NCBI GenBank assembly: GCA_032164295.1
Contig: JAJHTX010000003.1
Coordinates: 1,922,001-1,986,000 of the forward strand
Length of the DNA: 64,000 nucleotides
DNA from: Inonotus obliquus
Lineage: Eukaryota; Basidiomycota; Agaricomycetes; Hymenochaetales; Hymenochaetaceae
Reading direction: 5' to 3'
In this document: positions 26,603 to 36,274 of the stretch, piece by piece
How positions within the stretch are numbered: the first letter of the stretch is position 1
Layout of the letters: every line of letters begins with the position of its first letter
Made by a program: the position numbers and the translations under genes
The notes under the pieces: generated by a model
The model's database searches: none
Told to the model about the DNA's origin: nothing
The model's input: only the letters and a program-made list of their open reading frames with translations

Positions 26603-27252
26603 CGGTTTTTCCCCATTGGTTAACACCAGCTCTGTTTCTTGTTCATACTTTTTCTGTTGGAGTCTCGTGCAGCCTTAGAAACGACGTGTGCATGAACGGA
26701 GTAGACTGCAATGTTTCTGTCTGTCGTCGGCTCGTTCCTTTCCTTATACCATCACAGCAGCTGTATTCTATACATTTCCATCTACTCACGCGACCGAATT
26801 AAAGAGAAGAGAAGCATTTGGACATTTAGTAGTAAAGAGGCTAATGCGCAGAACGTTGTATTTAATGTGGTACAAGAAGAGAAATGAATAAGTACTTACT
26901 GTTGTCGCTCATTTGGATTGATATTGTGCATGCTTAACTAAGCAAGTTGACCATCACCGTAACCACCATCATTTAGTACATACACCTGCAGTACTATTCC
27001 TCCAGATTTTGAAACAAGTACAACTGTTGGACGCCACAATGTCTCGGGGAGCAACGCTTAGTACGGACAGTACTAGTGGACGCTCGTGGCGCGCGGCGCA
27101 CATTAATCGCTCATTGCCTAATGGACTTGTTATCTGTGCCACCACCCCGAGCAGTATAGTGTTACTGGCGCTGAGTGGTCCTTATGCTTTATACTGGGGC
27201 ACCCGCTGGCTGCTTTCCGATGCTTGGCTCGCATTAACGAGCAGAAAGTGCC
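26603..27252. other. intergenic region containing diverged repeat copy A
   Basis: Holds the CDC55 3' UTR, repeat copy A (26,651-27,168, listed separately) and the promoter of the F-box-like gene. No conserved gene is visible, although weak frames run through it. Confidence 0.5.
26651..27168 (+). repeat. diverged dispersed duplication, copy A
   Basis: Shares an ordered set of blocks with copy B at 30,618-30,955: TGAACGG, then ATGTTTCTGTCTG, CTGTATT, GAAGCATTT, and finally TTATCTGYGCCACCACC followed by GCAG. The order and orientation are the same, with indels making A about 180 bp longer. Each copy lies just downstream of a gene. Confidence 0.6.
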
Positions 27253-28854
27253 ATGTCCAGGAGGCACTCTCAAAGTCCACAGAATGAGGCTCTACCCATC
27301 TATTTCGATTCCACTCGTGGTATCACCTCCGCCTACGATCCGGGTTCCAGGACATGTACACCGTTCTCTAGTGCCGCAGACGCATTCATCGCTCGATTAC
27401 GACTGGAATCAGGACTTGGTGTTCCGACGATAAACTTATTTCTCGACATACTGCACCATCCAGCCTTCAAATTGGAAGAAGTTAGCCTAACTGATGCAGC
27501 AGAAATCGACCATGTAGTTGCGAGCCACAGAAAGAACACCCAGAAAACACGGGAGCGGATTGTACCATCATCTTCCACTGTGACGACGGTCACAGAAAGC
27601 AAATGGGAACCTTTTAAGGAAGTCCCATATCCTATCCTGGAACGTATTCTGGATTCTATTGCCACAGACCGCGACCTGATTGATGAACCGCTGCAGCCTC
27701 AAATTCCATTGGTCGATGCACCAGAGCGACAAAGAGCAGACTGCCTACGAGCACTCTCACTCGTCCACCGTTCTTGGACAATTCCAAGCCAACAACGTCT
27801 CGCGCGCCGTATTGTCGCCAGGTCTCCTTCGGCCATCCTGCATCTACTCAGAAGTCCACTTCCCAGTCACCATACTAGAGAGCTCGTTGTCGCACTTGGT
27901 GATGTATGGAATCACGGGTATCACTTCGGAGGAACAGAAGCCCCTGCGCGGCCTGGAGAAGTGGAAGCGGATCTCTGTAGCCTTCTTAGACGCTTGCCAC
28001 AACTAAGGTCTCTGACATTAAAGGAGAGTGGACTGCGCGAAGATCTGCTCCTGCCCATCATTTCCAAGATTGGCACGCTAGAGAGCCTATCCTGGCACTG
28101 TGCTCACGGCTACCCAAGCTGCGATTTTGCGTATCTTGCGGATGCTCTCAGGTGCCTGCCGAACCTATCGAACTTAGAAATCAGTGGATGGAGTTTCCAC
28201 GCAGCATCGGGAACATTGGTTGGACAGCCTCTTCGACGGCAGCTCACGGACCTTCGCATATGTATATCACCAGGAGACATGCAATTGAATCGAGTTGGCT
28301 GGCTCCTTCAGTCGCTCGCTGTCGACGGACGGAGGACGAAGTTGACGCTCGACATAACACTAATCGGCACTCTCAGGATTGCGGAAGTCTTCAGGATGTA
28401 TCCTGGGGCTCAGGTGGCGCTTCGATCTCTGGACACGCTACATCTAATTAACAAGGGAGGTTTCGTTGAATTCAATCTGGCCCAGGCGCGGACTCTATTA
28501 CAAGCGTGCTCAGGTGTCAGACAATTGCACATACAGGGCCAGACAGCGCCAATAACTGAGTTTCTGGATATCATCCCTTCATCGACGGAGGAACTTTGCT
28601 TCAGCTGGTTTGATATGTGGATGAGCCCCTGGAATCTCGTCGAGAGGCACATTCCAGAGTTGGTCAGAGATGAGCGGATGATAAAGCTCAAGAGGATTGT
28701 CATTTACAACTATGAAATTCCGTTTTACAGAGCACCTGTTGAAGACAATGGCGAGCCGGTGAGTCATCCCTGCCCGAATGCGCAAGACGTCTGCGAGGAG
28801 CTCGGTGTCGAACTCGATCTCTGGAGTAAACCGCCGGACTGGAGGAATATATGA
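27253..28854 (+). CDS. F-box-like protein, single exon, 533 residues
   Basis: An uninterrupted 533-codon gene, striking among intron-rich neighbours. After a disordered N-terminus (MSRRHSQSPQNEAL) there is an F-box-like helix set: VPYPILERILDSIATDRDLI, then LRALSLVHRSWTIPSQQRLAR. The rest is a series of Leu-rich strand/helix repeats (LRRLPQLRSLTLKESGLRED, ALRCLPNLSNLEISGW, LQSLAVDGRRTKLTLDI), consistent with a leucine-rich-repeat substrate-binding half. This matches the greatly expanded F-box/LRR-like families of agaric mushrooms. The target is unknown. The missing introns suggest retroposition or membership of an intron-poor expanded family. Confidence 0.7.
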   Translation: MSRRHSQSPQNEALPIYFDSTRGITSAYDPGSRTCTPFSSAADAFIARLRLESGLGVPTINLFLDILHHPAFKLEEVSLTDAAEIDHVVASHRKNTQKTRERIVPSSSTVTTVTESKWEPFKEVPYPILERILDSIATDRDLIDEPLQPQIPLVDAPERQRADCLRALSLVHRSWTIPSQQRLARRIVARSPSAILHLLRSPLPSHHTRELVVALGDVWNHGYHFGGTEAPARPGEVEADLCSLLRRLPQLRSLTLKESGLREDLLLPIISKIGTLESLSWHCAHGYPSCDFAYLADALRCLPNLSNLEISGWSFHAASGTLVGQPLRRQLTDLRICISPGDMQLNRVGWLLQSLAVDGRRTKLTLDITLIGTLRIAEVFRMYPGAQVALRSLDTLHLINKGGFVEFNLAQARTLLQACSGVRQLHIQGQTAPITEFLDIIPSSTEELCFSWFDMWMSPWNLVERHIPELVRDERMIKLKRIVIYNYEIPFYRAPVEDNGEPVSHPCPNAQDVCEELGVELDLWSKPPDWRNI

Positions 28855-29169
28855 TTAGTCATTGATAGTCCTTGCCTACACAAGAGAATTCACTGGCTGT
28901 AGATGGCATCATTTTCTTCTATTTTTACTGCTTTACGTCATTGGAAGATTGACGTTTACGTCACCTGATTGTAACAAATGCATATATAAGACACTCTCTT
29001 CCGTTAAACATCCTGTCTCCTTCAGTTTCACTTGTACCGGCCCTCGTGTCTGGTGGTCATACGCAAGTGGATTTAGCTAACTGAGATAAAAGGTTTGCTG
29101 ACGCTGAAACGAACTTTGTCTACCTATTCATTTCAAACCTGAGTTCACCCCTGCCCCTTGAACGCGATT
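28855..29169. other. intergenic spacer
   Basis: An AT-rich 315-bp spacer between the F-box-like and PD-(D/E)XK-like genes. It includes a CCCTTGAACG stretch just before the start ATG. No gene or repeat is recognised. Confidence 0.45.
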
Positions 29170-30517
29170 ATGCAACACGATAACTTCCCCTTGTCTCCCG
29201 ACCCAGATGCCACCGGCAGCGGTAGCACCTCAACAACATCTTCCCTGCCCACATTCTATGGCAGATCTCAGGAAGCACAACGGTTATTCTCCGACGCCTC
29301 ACCACAGCAAAGTAAGTTAAAAGCGGTCTTACAGGTCATACTTCCCTTCTTATATTTGACCAAGGCGACGACATTATTGCAATGTCCATTGAGGATTGTT
29401 GGACGAAATTTGAACATTGGCGGTCTACGGGCTTCAGAAAAGTTCGTCTGCCTTCCTTGCGAGACCCCGTCGTTTAGTTGACCTCCTTTAGAAGTTTAAA
29501 ATCCCAAATGGGATCTATTGGCGTATCGCGGATGATGATTCTCTAGCTTCGAGCTTTGACAATCTGCCCGTAGGTATCCTTTTACGTTGCTAATTTATTT
29601 TTAGATCTGACCTATTTTTAGGTCACATTCATCCCTGCGAGTACCGACGATGAGATGGGGTTACTTATATTGGATGATAAGGCGCAGCTTGATCCCCAGG
29701 ACGATGTTGCTATTTACGGGCTTCATAGAGCGCTTCACGAAACACCTATCCGAGCATTTGCGAATCAACTGACACGAATGTTAAACCAGCTGGTTCCCGG
29801 ATTCGACAATGCAGTGGTCACGGGAGAAAAGGATATCACAGTGAGACTTCAGATCCTATGGGAAGAACTGCTTTTAATATTGATGGGATTAGATAAACAC
29901 CAATTTAGACTTCAGCATCCCGGCGGAAAGCCAAGGCGAGCAAAACTTGGATGAAGATAAATATTGGATACCGGACATAGCAATCTGTTTGTTTGGTGAT
30001 CCGTTTCTACTCTTTGAGGTGGCTTCGTCGCAGAATACGCAGAGTCTGTTGGATCGGGGGATCCAATGGTTCCGTTGTGATTCTGTAAAGTTGGTGATTC
30101 TAGTGAAGATCAACGAATCGGTGTACGAAAGTGGTGGTGCATGACCCACTTCGGCTGCCGAACGATTACTGTCCGGTGTCGATTTTAGCGAAAGATTCAA
30201 CCAGGAGACGTCTTCATTTTTGATTGAAGGATCTCATCGTCGTTTTGTTGGTAACCTTGCTGCAGAGGGCACCATTTTCTGGAAAGAAAATGATATTGTA
30301 TATTACCATACAGTGAGCCACAATTGTTTTTGTACTTCATGTTACTCAGCCTTCTCTATGTAAGGAACTTGATCGTAACTTATTAGACGAAGATGACGTG
30401 AATGCCTTCAACGTCTTGTTACAAAGTCGTTTAGCGGCAGTTCGCCAAGAACTAGATCTGCCGGAGGGTTTTACTTTTGTCTTTAACCATCTCTACTTGG
30501 AGGCGGTTCTGCATTAA
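29170..30517 (+). pseudogene. PD-(D/E)XK/Uma2-like protein with in-frame stop
   Basis: A multi-exon gene starting MQHDNFPLSPDPDAT. Intron 29841-29892 joins GEKDIT to INTNLDFSIPAES in phase. The central segment YWIPDIAICLFGDPFLLFEV, then ASSQNTQSLLDRGIQWF and VKLVILVKI, has the PD...EV pattern of PD-(D/E)XK folds, closest in style to Uma2 proteins; the usual Lys is replaced by Ala. At 30142-30144 the frame hits TGA, but the same frame continues coherently (PTSAAERLLSGVDFSERFNQ ... GTIFWKENDIVYYHT). A further exon then runs to TAA at 30515-30517 (ELDRNLLDEDDVNAF ... HLYLEAVLH). No intron removing the stop fits the phase. So this is either a recent nonsense mutation or a protein truncated just after the nuclease-like fold. 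Confidence 0.55.
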
Positions 30518-31150
30518 GCGTATATCCAAGCTTCGTATTGCCGATCAGGATTGGTACGGAGGACTCAGCACACCGGCACTTCCCAGACAGGTGTATAACT
30601 GAATTTTATTTCTTTTTTTTTGTTGAAATCTCGCGGCTACAGAACACTGTGAATGAACGGTTTAGTTTGTAACTATGTTTCTGTCTGCCATTGGCCCTTC
30701 TCTTACACCAACCCAATGTCTGTATTTTGTGCATTATCATCGCAACAATTTACGCGTGATTAGAATAGAAGCATTTATGTAATGAACAAACTAATGGAAA
30801 GCGCATGTTGTTGTGTTTATGCGTCAGAGGAGAAAATGAAATCATACACTAGTACTTGTCAAGGAGAGAGATCTTTGGTGGCGCATGTTGCACAATCCCT
30901 GCATGACTCATGGTCCTGTTATCTGCGCCACCACCGCAGGCAGTTATTACTACTAATTCCAGGTTATTGGGAGATAGCGTGAGTGTGAATTAGCCAAAAG
31001 ACCAGTCGTAGTACCGGGAACCATGGTGTTGGGAGTTTGATTAACAATTCGTAAACAGTTGCCAAGTTCTGGCACTACCGAACGAACAATGCACATACGA
31101 TTCGATTCGTGTGATCATAAACACAGGAAACAGGAGAACACGTTTGCTAA
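30518..31150. other. intergenic region containing diverged repeat copy B
   Basis: Holds the 3' flank of the PD-(D/E)XK-like gene with a T-run (30,611-30,621), repeat copy B (30,618-30,955) and the 3' flank of RPL43. No conserved gene is visible. Confidence 0.5.
30618..30955 (+). repeat. diverged dispersed duplication, copy B
   Basis: Homologous by ordered blocks to copy A at 26,651-27,168, in the same orientation and about 4 kb away. The best conserved blocks are ATGTTTCTGTCTG near 30,676 and TTATCTGCGCCACCACC near 30,918. Confidence 0.6.
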
Positions 31151-31652
31151 TTAAGCCTCAGTAATCTCGCGAAGTCGGCGAATAGTACTGAAAACGAAAA
31201 CCGTTAGGCCCAAGACAAACGACGAGTAAGCTCAAAACGCACCTTCTAACGGTTGCCGCAGTAGCTGTCGAGACTGTCCAAGCACCTCCCGCAATAACTT
31301 TTTTACATCCCCTGCACTCCCAAATGCCCACAGCTGTTCGCTTTACAGAGTCCTACGGGGTAGTCATCTCAGTCTGAGAGAAAACTTGCAACTAGGGTAA
31401 CCCTCACCTTTCCGCAGAAGGTGCAAGTGTAACGAGCATGCTGGGTAATCTCCATCTTTTTAACCTGCTTGCGCAGGGAAGCACCATAACGCTATTTCGC
31501 ACGATCCGTGTCAGTTCAGTGTCTCGACTTGCATGTTGGACGTTAACCCACAGTGCCGTATTTGCCAGTAACTCCGACCTTGCGAGTACGTTTCGTCTGC
31601 GGAAAATGCAGTCCGTATGGGCTTTACATCTAACTATATCTTGGCTCACCAT
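31151..31652 (-). CDS. RPL43: 60S ribosomal protein eL43 (L37a), 92 residues
   Basis: Large-subunit ribosomal protein. Exons 31650-31652, 31552-31596, 31408-31491, 31243-31352 and 31151-31187 total 279 nt, i.e. 92 residues, matching the yeast protein's length. The first coding exon is the bare ATG, split from the rest by a 53-nt intron, a layout often seen in fungal ribosomal protein genes. The protein reads [31 protein letters not shown], then the C4 zinc ribbon YTCTFCGK and ECRGCKK, and ends [12 protein letters not shown]. All four zinc-binding cysteines are present. It lies downstream of the deubiquitinase gene on the same strand. Confidence 0.96.
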
Positions 31653-31974
31653 TTTTCCTGAGGACTGGCCGTTATCAAGGTGTTGCTGCTGGTGACTTCA
31701 GTCAGGGGGTTCGTGTCTGTCGATCATGCTGGGGATCAAATCAGGTAATGCTGTATAGTTTGCTATTCGCACGATTATTTGGATTACATCATCGCCCAAG
31801 ATGCGCATGTAGCTAGTGAACATATAAGAGGAAAAAAATGAATCGAGACAAAGTCACTCATGCAAACGAGATGATGGATTCTCAGGCATGTATGCAGAAA
31901 TGGTGGCCATGTTCTTCGTCAATAAAAATAAAGAAAATGGCAATGCGTCTATGGTAAATCTCATGACAACACAA
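31653..31974. promoter_or_regulatory. RPL43 promoter region
   Basis: 322 bp between the RPL43 start and the stop of the upstream deubiquitinase gene. It must carry the RPL43 promoter and the 3' UTR of its neighbour. No specific site was recognised. Confidence 0.45.
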
Positions 31975-34900
31975 CTACAAATCAATGTCATGAAGTACGC
32001 TCTTGCTCACTGGGATCTCTGTATCGCCGTCTTTGCGTTTCGTTTCGTCTTGTGACAAGATGTCAATGTCGTCCAAACTGGCAAGGTCCATCATTTCTGG
32101 AGAGTCGCCTGCGTCCGCTGCATTTGACGACGCCGGAGAGCTAACCATGCTTTGGGGATCTGGGAAGGCATAAGAGCGACTAGCCATGTCAAGAGGGTCC
32201 GGAGTGAGCGTGCCAAGGGCGCCTGCAGGGAAACGAATATCTTCTAACTGAGGTCCTATTCGTCGACGTTCGAGCTCGGGATCACTCTCGATGTCTGGCG
32301 CGTTCTCATCATTTTCTGCCCTGGAAGGTGAAGGAGACGCGTTTAAAGTTAACCAGCGAGACTTGCCTGAGAGAATGGTCCTTGGATTTTTCAACCGAAG
32401 CTCGTCTTCGTCGTCGGGTGGCGTCGGGAGCTGAACTTCTGCCTTGACGTCCTGAGACTCGTTCTTAAGCAATTTTTGCCTCGCTTCGTTGACTTTCTCG
32501 AAGGTCTTCCCGCCAATGGGCCGCGTGGTTCGGCGCTTGTAGAAAAGCAGATACGCATTCGCGTTCTATCCACGTAAGGTGAGAGGCGAACCAACTTGTT
32601 TCAAGACCTGTACTTACCACAGAATCAGACGCCTCTGCAAGAGAGACATGCGTGTCGTCAAACTGGTACCAGTTGCCGTTCTCATGGTTCTTTGCGTACG
32701 CGATATAATGGCCTCCTCCGAGTCCGCCCATATGCTCATCCACAGCAAATAGATCATAAAGTAGAGGCTCGTCCAGGTCTGATATGCCCAGGACTCCAAG
32801 ATCTCGCCCTTCTTCAGCAAGTCGCTTAGCAACCTCTCGCTCCCCGCTATACGCGGTGAGGTCGAGACTTTCGATCGGGAAGTCTACAAATGCGTCTATC
32901 TTGTCCCGCAGGATCCGACTGTTACTGAAACGCTTTAGGTGCACGACGAGAACATCAGGAATCGTCCAAACATCAAACTTCTTCGTTGCCTGTTGGTGCT
33001 TTTTGCATTGAGGACAATACCAAGGATCATCTTCGCCTAGTTGCTCCTCTCTCGTAAATTCCTGCAAGCAATCGTCTAAAGAGATATATTTCTTGCTTCG
33101 AGCAGCCGAAGCCTCCCGCGTCTCTTTGAACTCCGGATGAACGAACTCTCCCCAGTGAGGGTCGGCCCAAAGGGCATGTTCAAATTGAGGTTCATCCCCG
33201 AAGAAGTATGTACGGAAATTATCATCCCATTCGCAGTATAATGCATCACCCGGAAAGAGGAGAGATGTATTTCCTTCGTCCTGTTCGCGGGATTCCCAGC
33301 GTTCCCATCGACCCATACTCCATGCGCTGCCTGCTCCTAGCTTGTCGTGTTCGGATTGAATGTGCATCTCGAAGAGGTCTGCCTTGGGGCCTAACCGGCT
33401 GAGAGCCTTCTCGCCGTGGAGCGATTCGATCGGGTCGCACTCCAACACAAATTGCCTTTCGTCGGTGACATCACCTTCTACTGGAATATCCTCTTCAACG
33501 GTGATAACATCGCCGTTTTCTTTAATCTCCGTCAAAGAATTATTGGGTTGCGATCCTCGGATCTCAATCTCTTCCACTGCTGGAACCTCCTCCCATTGAT
33601 ACAGGTCTCTCGCGTGCTTCGTCCATCGTTCTAAGCGCTCTACGATGGCGGCATAGATCTTCCTGCGATCGCGCCGTTGTTCGTAATCTAGTGCAATGAC
33701 AAAAGGAGGCGCAAAGCCACTTGACGGTCGGTGAAAGGAACTGTGAGATGAAGGGATCTCCTTGCAAAGATGCACGGGAAGAATGAGTGTATTTTCCGCA
33801 GGATTATGGCTTCGTGTCCAGTTGCGTGATTGCTGAGCGTGACACGGTAATTCAAAACAGACAATATGATCTGCATCCGACATATCACTGACGGGGACAG
33901 CGTCGTCCAGATACTTATAGAAACGGTTGCTGAACGTTTCAAGCGTCAAAAGCTGTAAGTTGTGTTAGTAAGCATCGCAATCGCCGAAGGATCAGTGACA
34001 AACATTGTCTGGTGCGGCATTCATCCAACGGCCAAGTAACTGTCGCACATCCTTGAAACTGGCATTCCTGTTGACTTCAACGGGAACCTTTACGTGCGGT
34101 TTGCTAACATCCCAAGGAATATAAAGTATACGGTGGGTCCATTTCTTTTGGACCGGTAATGGCAAGGTCAGATACATGAACGGGTCAAACGTTATCGAAA
34201 CCTGGAATAGAAGGATGTTGAGTGGAAGAAAATACACGACAAAGACTCAGTCTTTACCTTATTACACTCAGGACATATGAGTGTACTCCTGTATTGCCCC
34301 TGGAATAGGTCCACGATAACACTGTCGTTGCGTCTCTTGTAACCTTCCCAGCTTTCCTTCGCCAACGACACCAATTCTTTGTCTCCCCCACCATTCCAGT
34401 CAGGCTTCTCCACGTAAGGTTTCTGAAGTACGCGATTTAAGTCTTCGTGCAAGCCGTCAAGGAGAAATGCAACGAGTTCTTGCGAGTCATGCTGCTGATA
34501 ACCGGAAAATTGAGGTGCGAAACGCTGAAGCTGCATTTTAAACTCTCGGGGTGCATAAGTCGAATTCAAAGGCTGCCAGGCACGAACCAAAACAGTGGCA
34601 AAAGCCTCGGCGATCGCTCCTTGCATACCCAAGGGATTATCGGGGTTAAGCTCGTCGACATAGACGCCGGCTGGATAAATTACTGGATTAGAACCAGAGG
34701 GCATAATAGACGGCAACAAGTACTTACTGAGAAAGTATTCTACCAGTTCTTGCGCGTGAGCCAGACATTGAAGTGCCGAGTTCATGAAACATGTGTTCCC
34801 CATATTGGCAAACCCGATCGTGCCAGGAGTTATTCCCCTTTTCTCAGGTTTCCCTTTTCCATAACTTGAGGAAGTTGAGATTAAAGGAGCAGGAACCAGG

Positions 34901-36115
34901 GCCGTGGATTGCGCAGATGACTGCACGGTTCTTTTAGTGGAGTTGACGCCTAACTTGGAAAAGAAGTCGGATCCAGAAGAGAAGAATGGCGCTGGAGATT
35001 CGGTCGAGTCAATTATCGATGTTGTGCCTTGTGTTCCCGAGTCATCTACAAGCCACGCCCCATCCTCAGGTAACTCAACGACAATTCCATCGCTCGGTTG
35101 GATAAGAGACTCTTCTATAGTCTTTGAAACCGATCTTTCATCGAAGGGTAGTAGACGCCCATCGTGCTTTATAAACTGGGAGCGTGATATTGACGATCCG
35201 TCCGGATGCACGTCGCTGATAGCCCACGCTCTAAAACGACTTTGAGGCTGGAGATCAAGGATGTCGCGAAGCTTGGTAAGAAGGTCGGCCAGCTTCGCTT
35301 GCGAGGAGATTGTCAGATATTTCTCATTCTGGTCTTCTGCGGGCATTGTGTCGCCAAGCAGACGAAAAGCTCGCAGAGTTAAGGGGCGGAGTTCCAGAGT
35401 CACCTCGCTGTTGAATCCCCTCGTTATGACCTGGCGTGCCATAGTGTGAGGAGTTTCACCGTACCTGATAAAAAGTTAGACATGCGTATCTCGGGAAAGA
35501 ATTGCTGACGTGCCACTGAACAAACGCATTCCAAGCATCCTGAGGGACAAACTCGACATCGACGCCTTCGAGCATGGATTGGCTAGCATCGAATTTCCCA
35601 TTCTTAAAAAAGTTTGAGTTGTCAATTGCACCGAGCTGACTCTCCAATATTGCGCCTTCTTTGTCGACTTCCCCAGTGCACGCTTTCTCCCATTTGCGAT
35701 ACCAGGATCGCGACACGACATACCAGGTCTCCCCCGGAATCATTTCACGACTCTTAAGCCGTTTTATAAACTCCAGCCTCTCTGAAGGAGAAGGCAAAGG
35801 TGGCTGCTGGGAAGGAGATGAAAGGACGCGGCCCGGAGCAACGAACACAGATTGCTGATTGGCGTTCTCTCCCTGCTCGCGCATGTAAGCATCGATGGTC
35901 TCGGTTTCATCATCGATAATCGGTGGGGAGGAGGCCGAACTCTGGGGTGGCTCGACAGCAGAAGAAGGAGAGGGATCCTCAGACATTGCGCGTTTTGAGG
36001 ATGAAGCTTCTGAACCTGCAGAGCGAGCACGCTTCCTACCGATATTTGTAGGGGTAGATGGGGAACCCTTTGGAGAGTTTTCTGGAGAGACTGCAGGAGA
36101 GGGAAGGCTATCCAT
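31975..36115 (-). CDS. UBP12: ubiquitin carboxyl-terminal hydrolase, Ubp12/USP4-15 type
   Basis: A deubiquitinating cysteine protease of about 1,200 residues. The start MDSLPSPAVSPENSPKGSPS opens a disordered region, followed by a DUSP domain (LEFIKRLKSREMIPGETWYV, then SRSWYRKWEKAC). A ubiquitin-like segment comes next (VTLELRPLTLRAFRLLGD, KLRDILDLQPQSRFRAWAI). The USP catalytic core has the Cys box (TIGFANMGNTCFMNSALQCL), then GYQQHDSQELVAFLLDGLHE, zinc-finger pairs CPEC and CPQC, DVLVVHLKRFSNSRI, and the His box (GGLGGGHYIAYAKN) with a nearby DDTHVS. The C-terminus is acidic and Ser/Pro-rich, ending KSVLHDIDL. Cys and His are both present, so it should be active. About nine exons. DUSP plus a split USP core points to the Ubp12 group. 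Confidence 0.92.
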
Positions 36116-36274
36116 GAAGGTGCAATGCAAAGTAAAGTAGTGACTATATGTAACAGGAATATTATGTTGGCGCATTGTTGACGCGTCAATGTCACGTCGT
36201 CGATCTGTCGATCACTCATGCCGATTGCTACAGTTGTAACTAACCCTTAACTTACACTGCACATTCGTCCATCC
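36116..36274. promoter_or_regulatory. bidirectional promoter, UBP12 / CCZ1, with one MCB-like box
   Basis: 159 bp between divergent starts. It contains a single ACGCGT core at 36181-36186 within TGACGCGTCA, a perfect 10-base palindrome, and nearby CACGTCGTCGATC. MBF-type factors bind ACGCGT in other fungi; a single site is weak evidence. Confidence 0.45.

Noticed and set aside
27009..27287. 92-codon frame upstream of the F-box-like gene, with a hydrophobic segment
   Set aside because: It is in a different frame from the F-box-like gene, lies partly in repeat copy A, and has no splice path into a conserved product.
31353..31407. possible snoRNA in an RPL43 intron
   Set aside because: The intron is only 55 nt, too short for a C/D or H/ACA snoRNA, and no proper C and D box pair is present.
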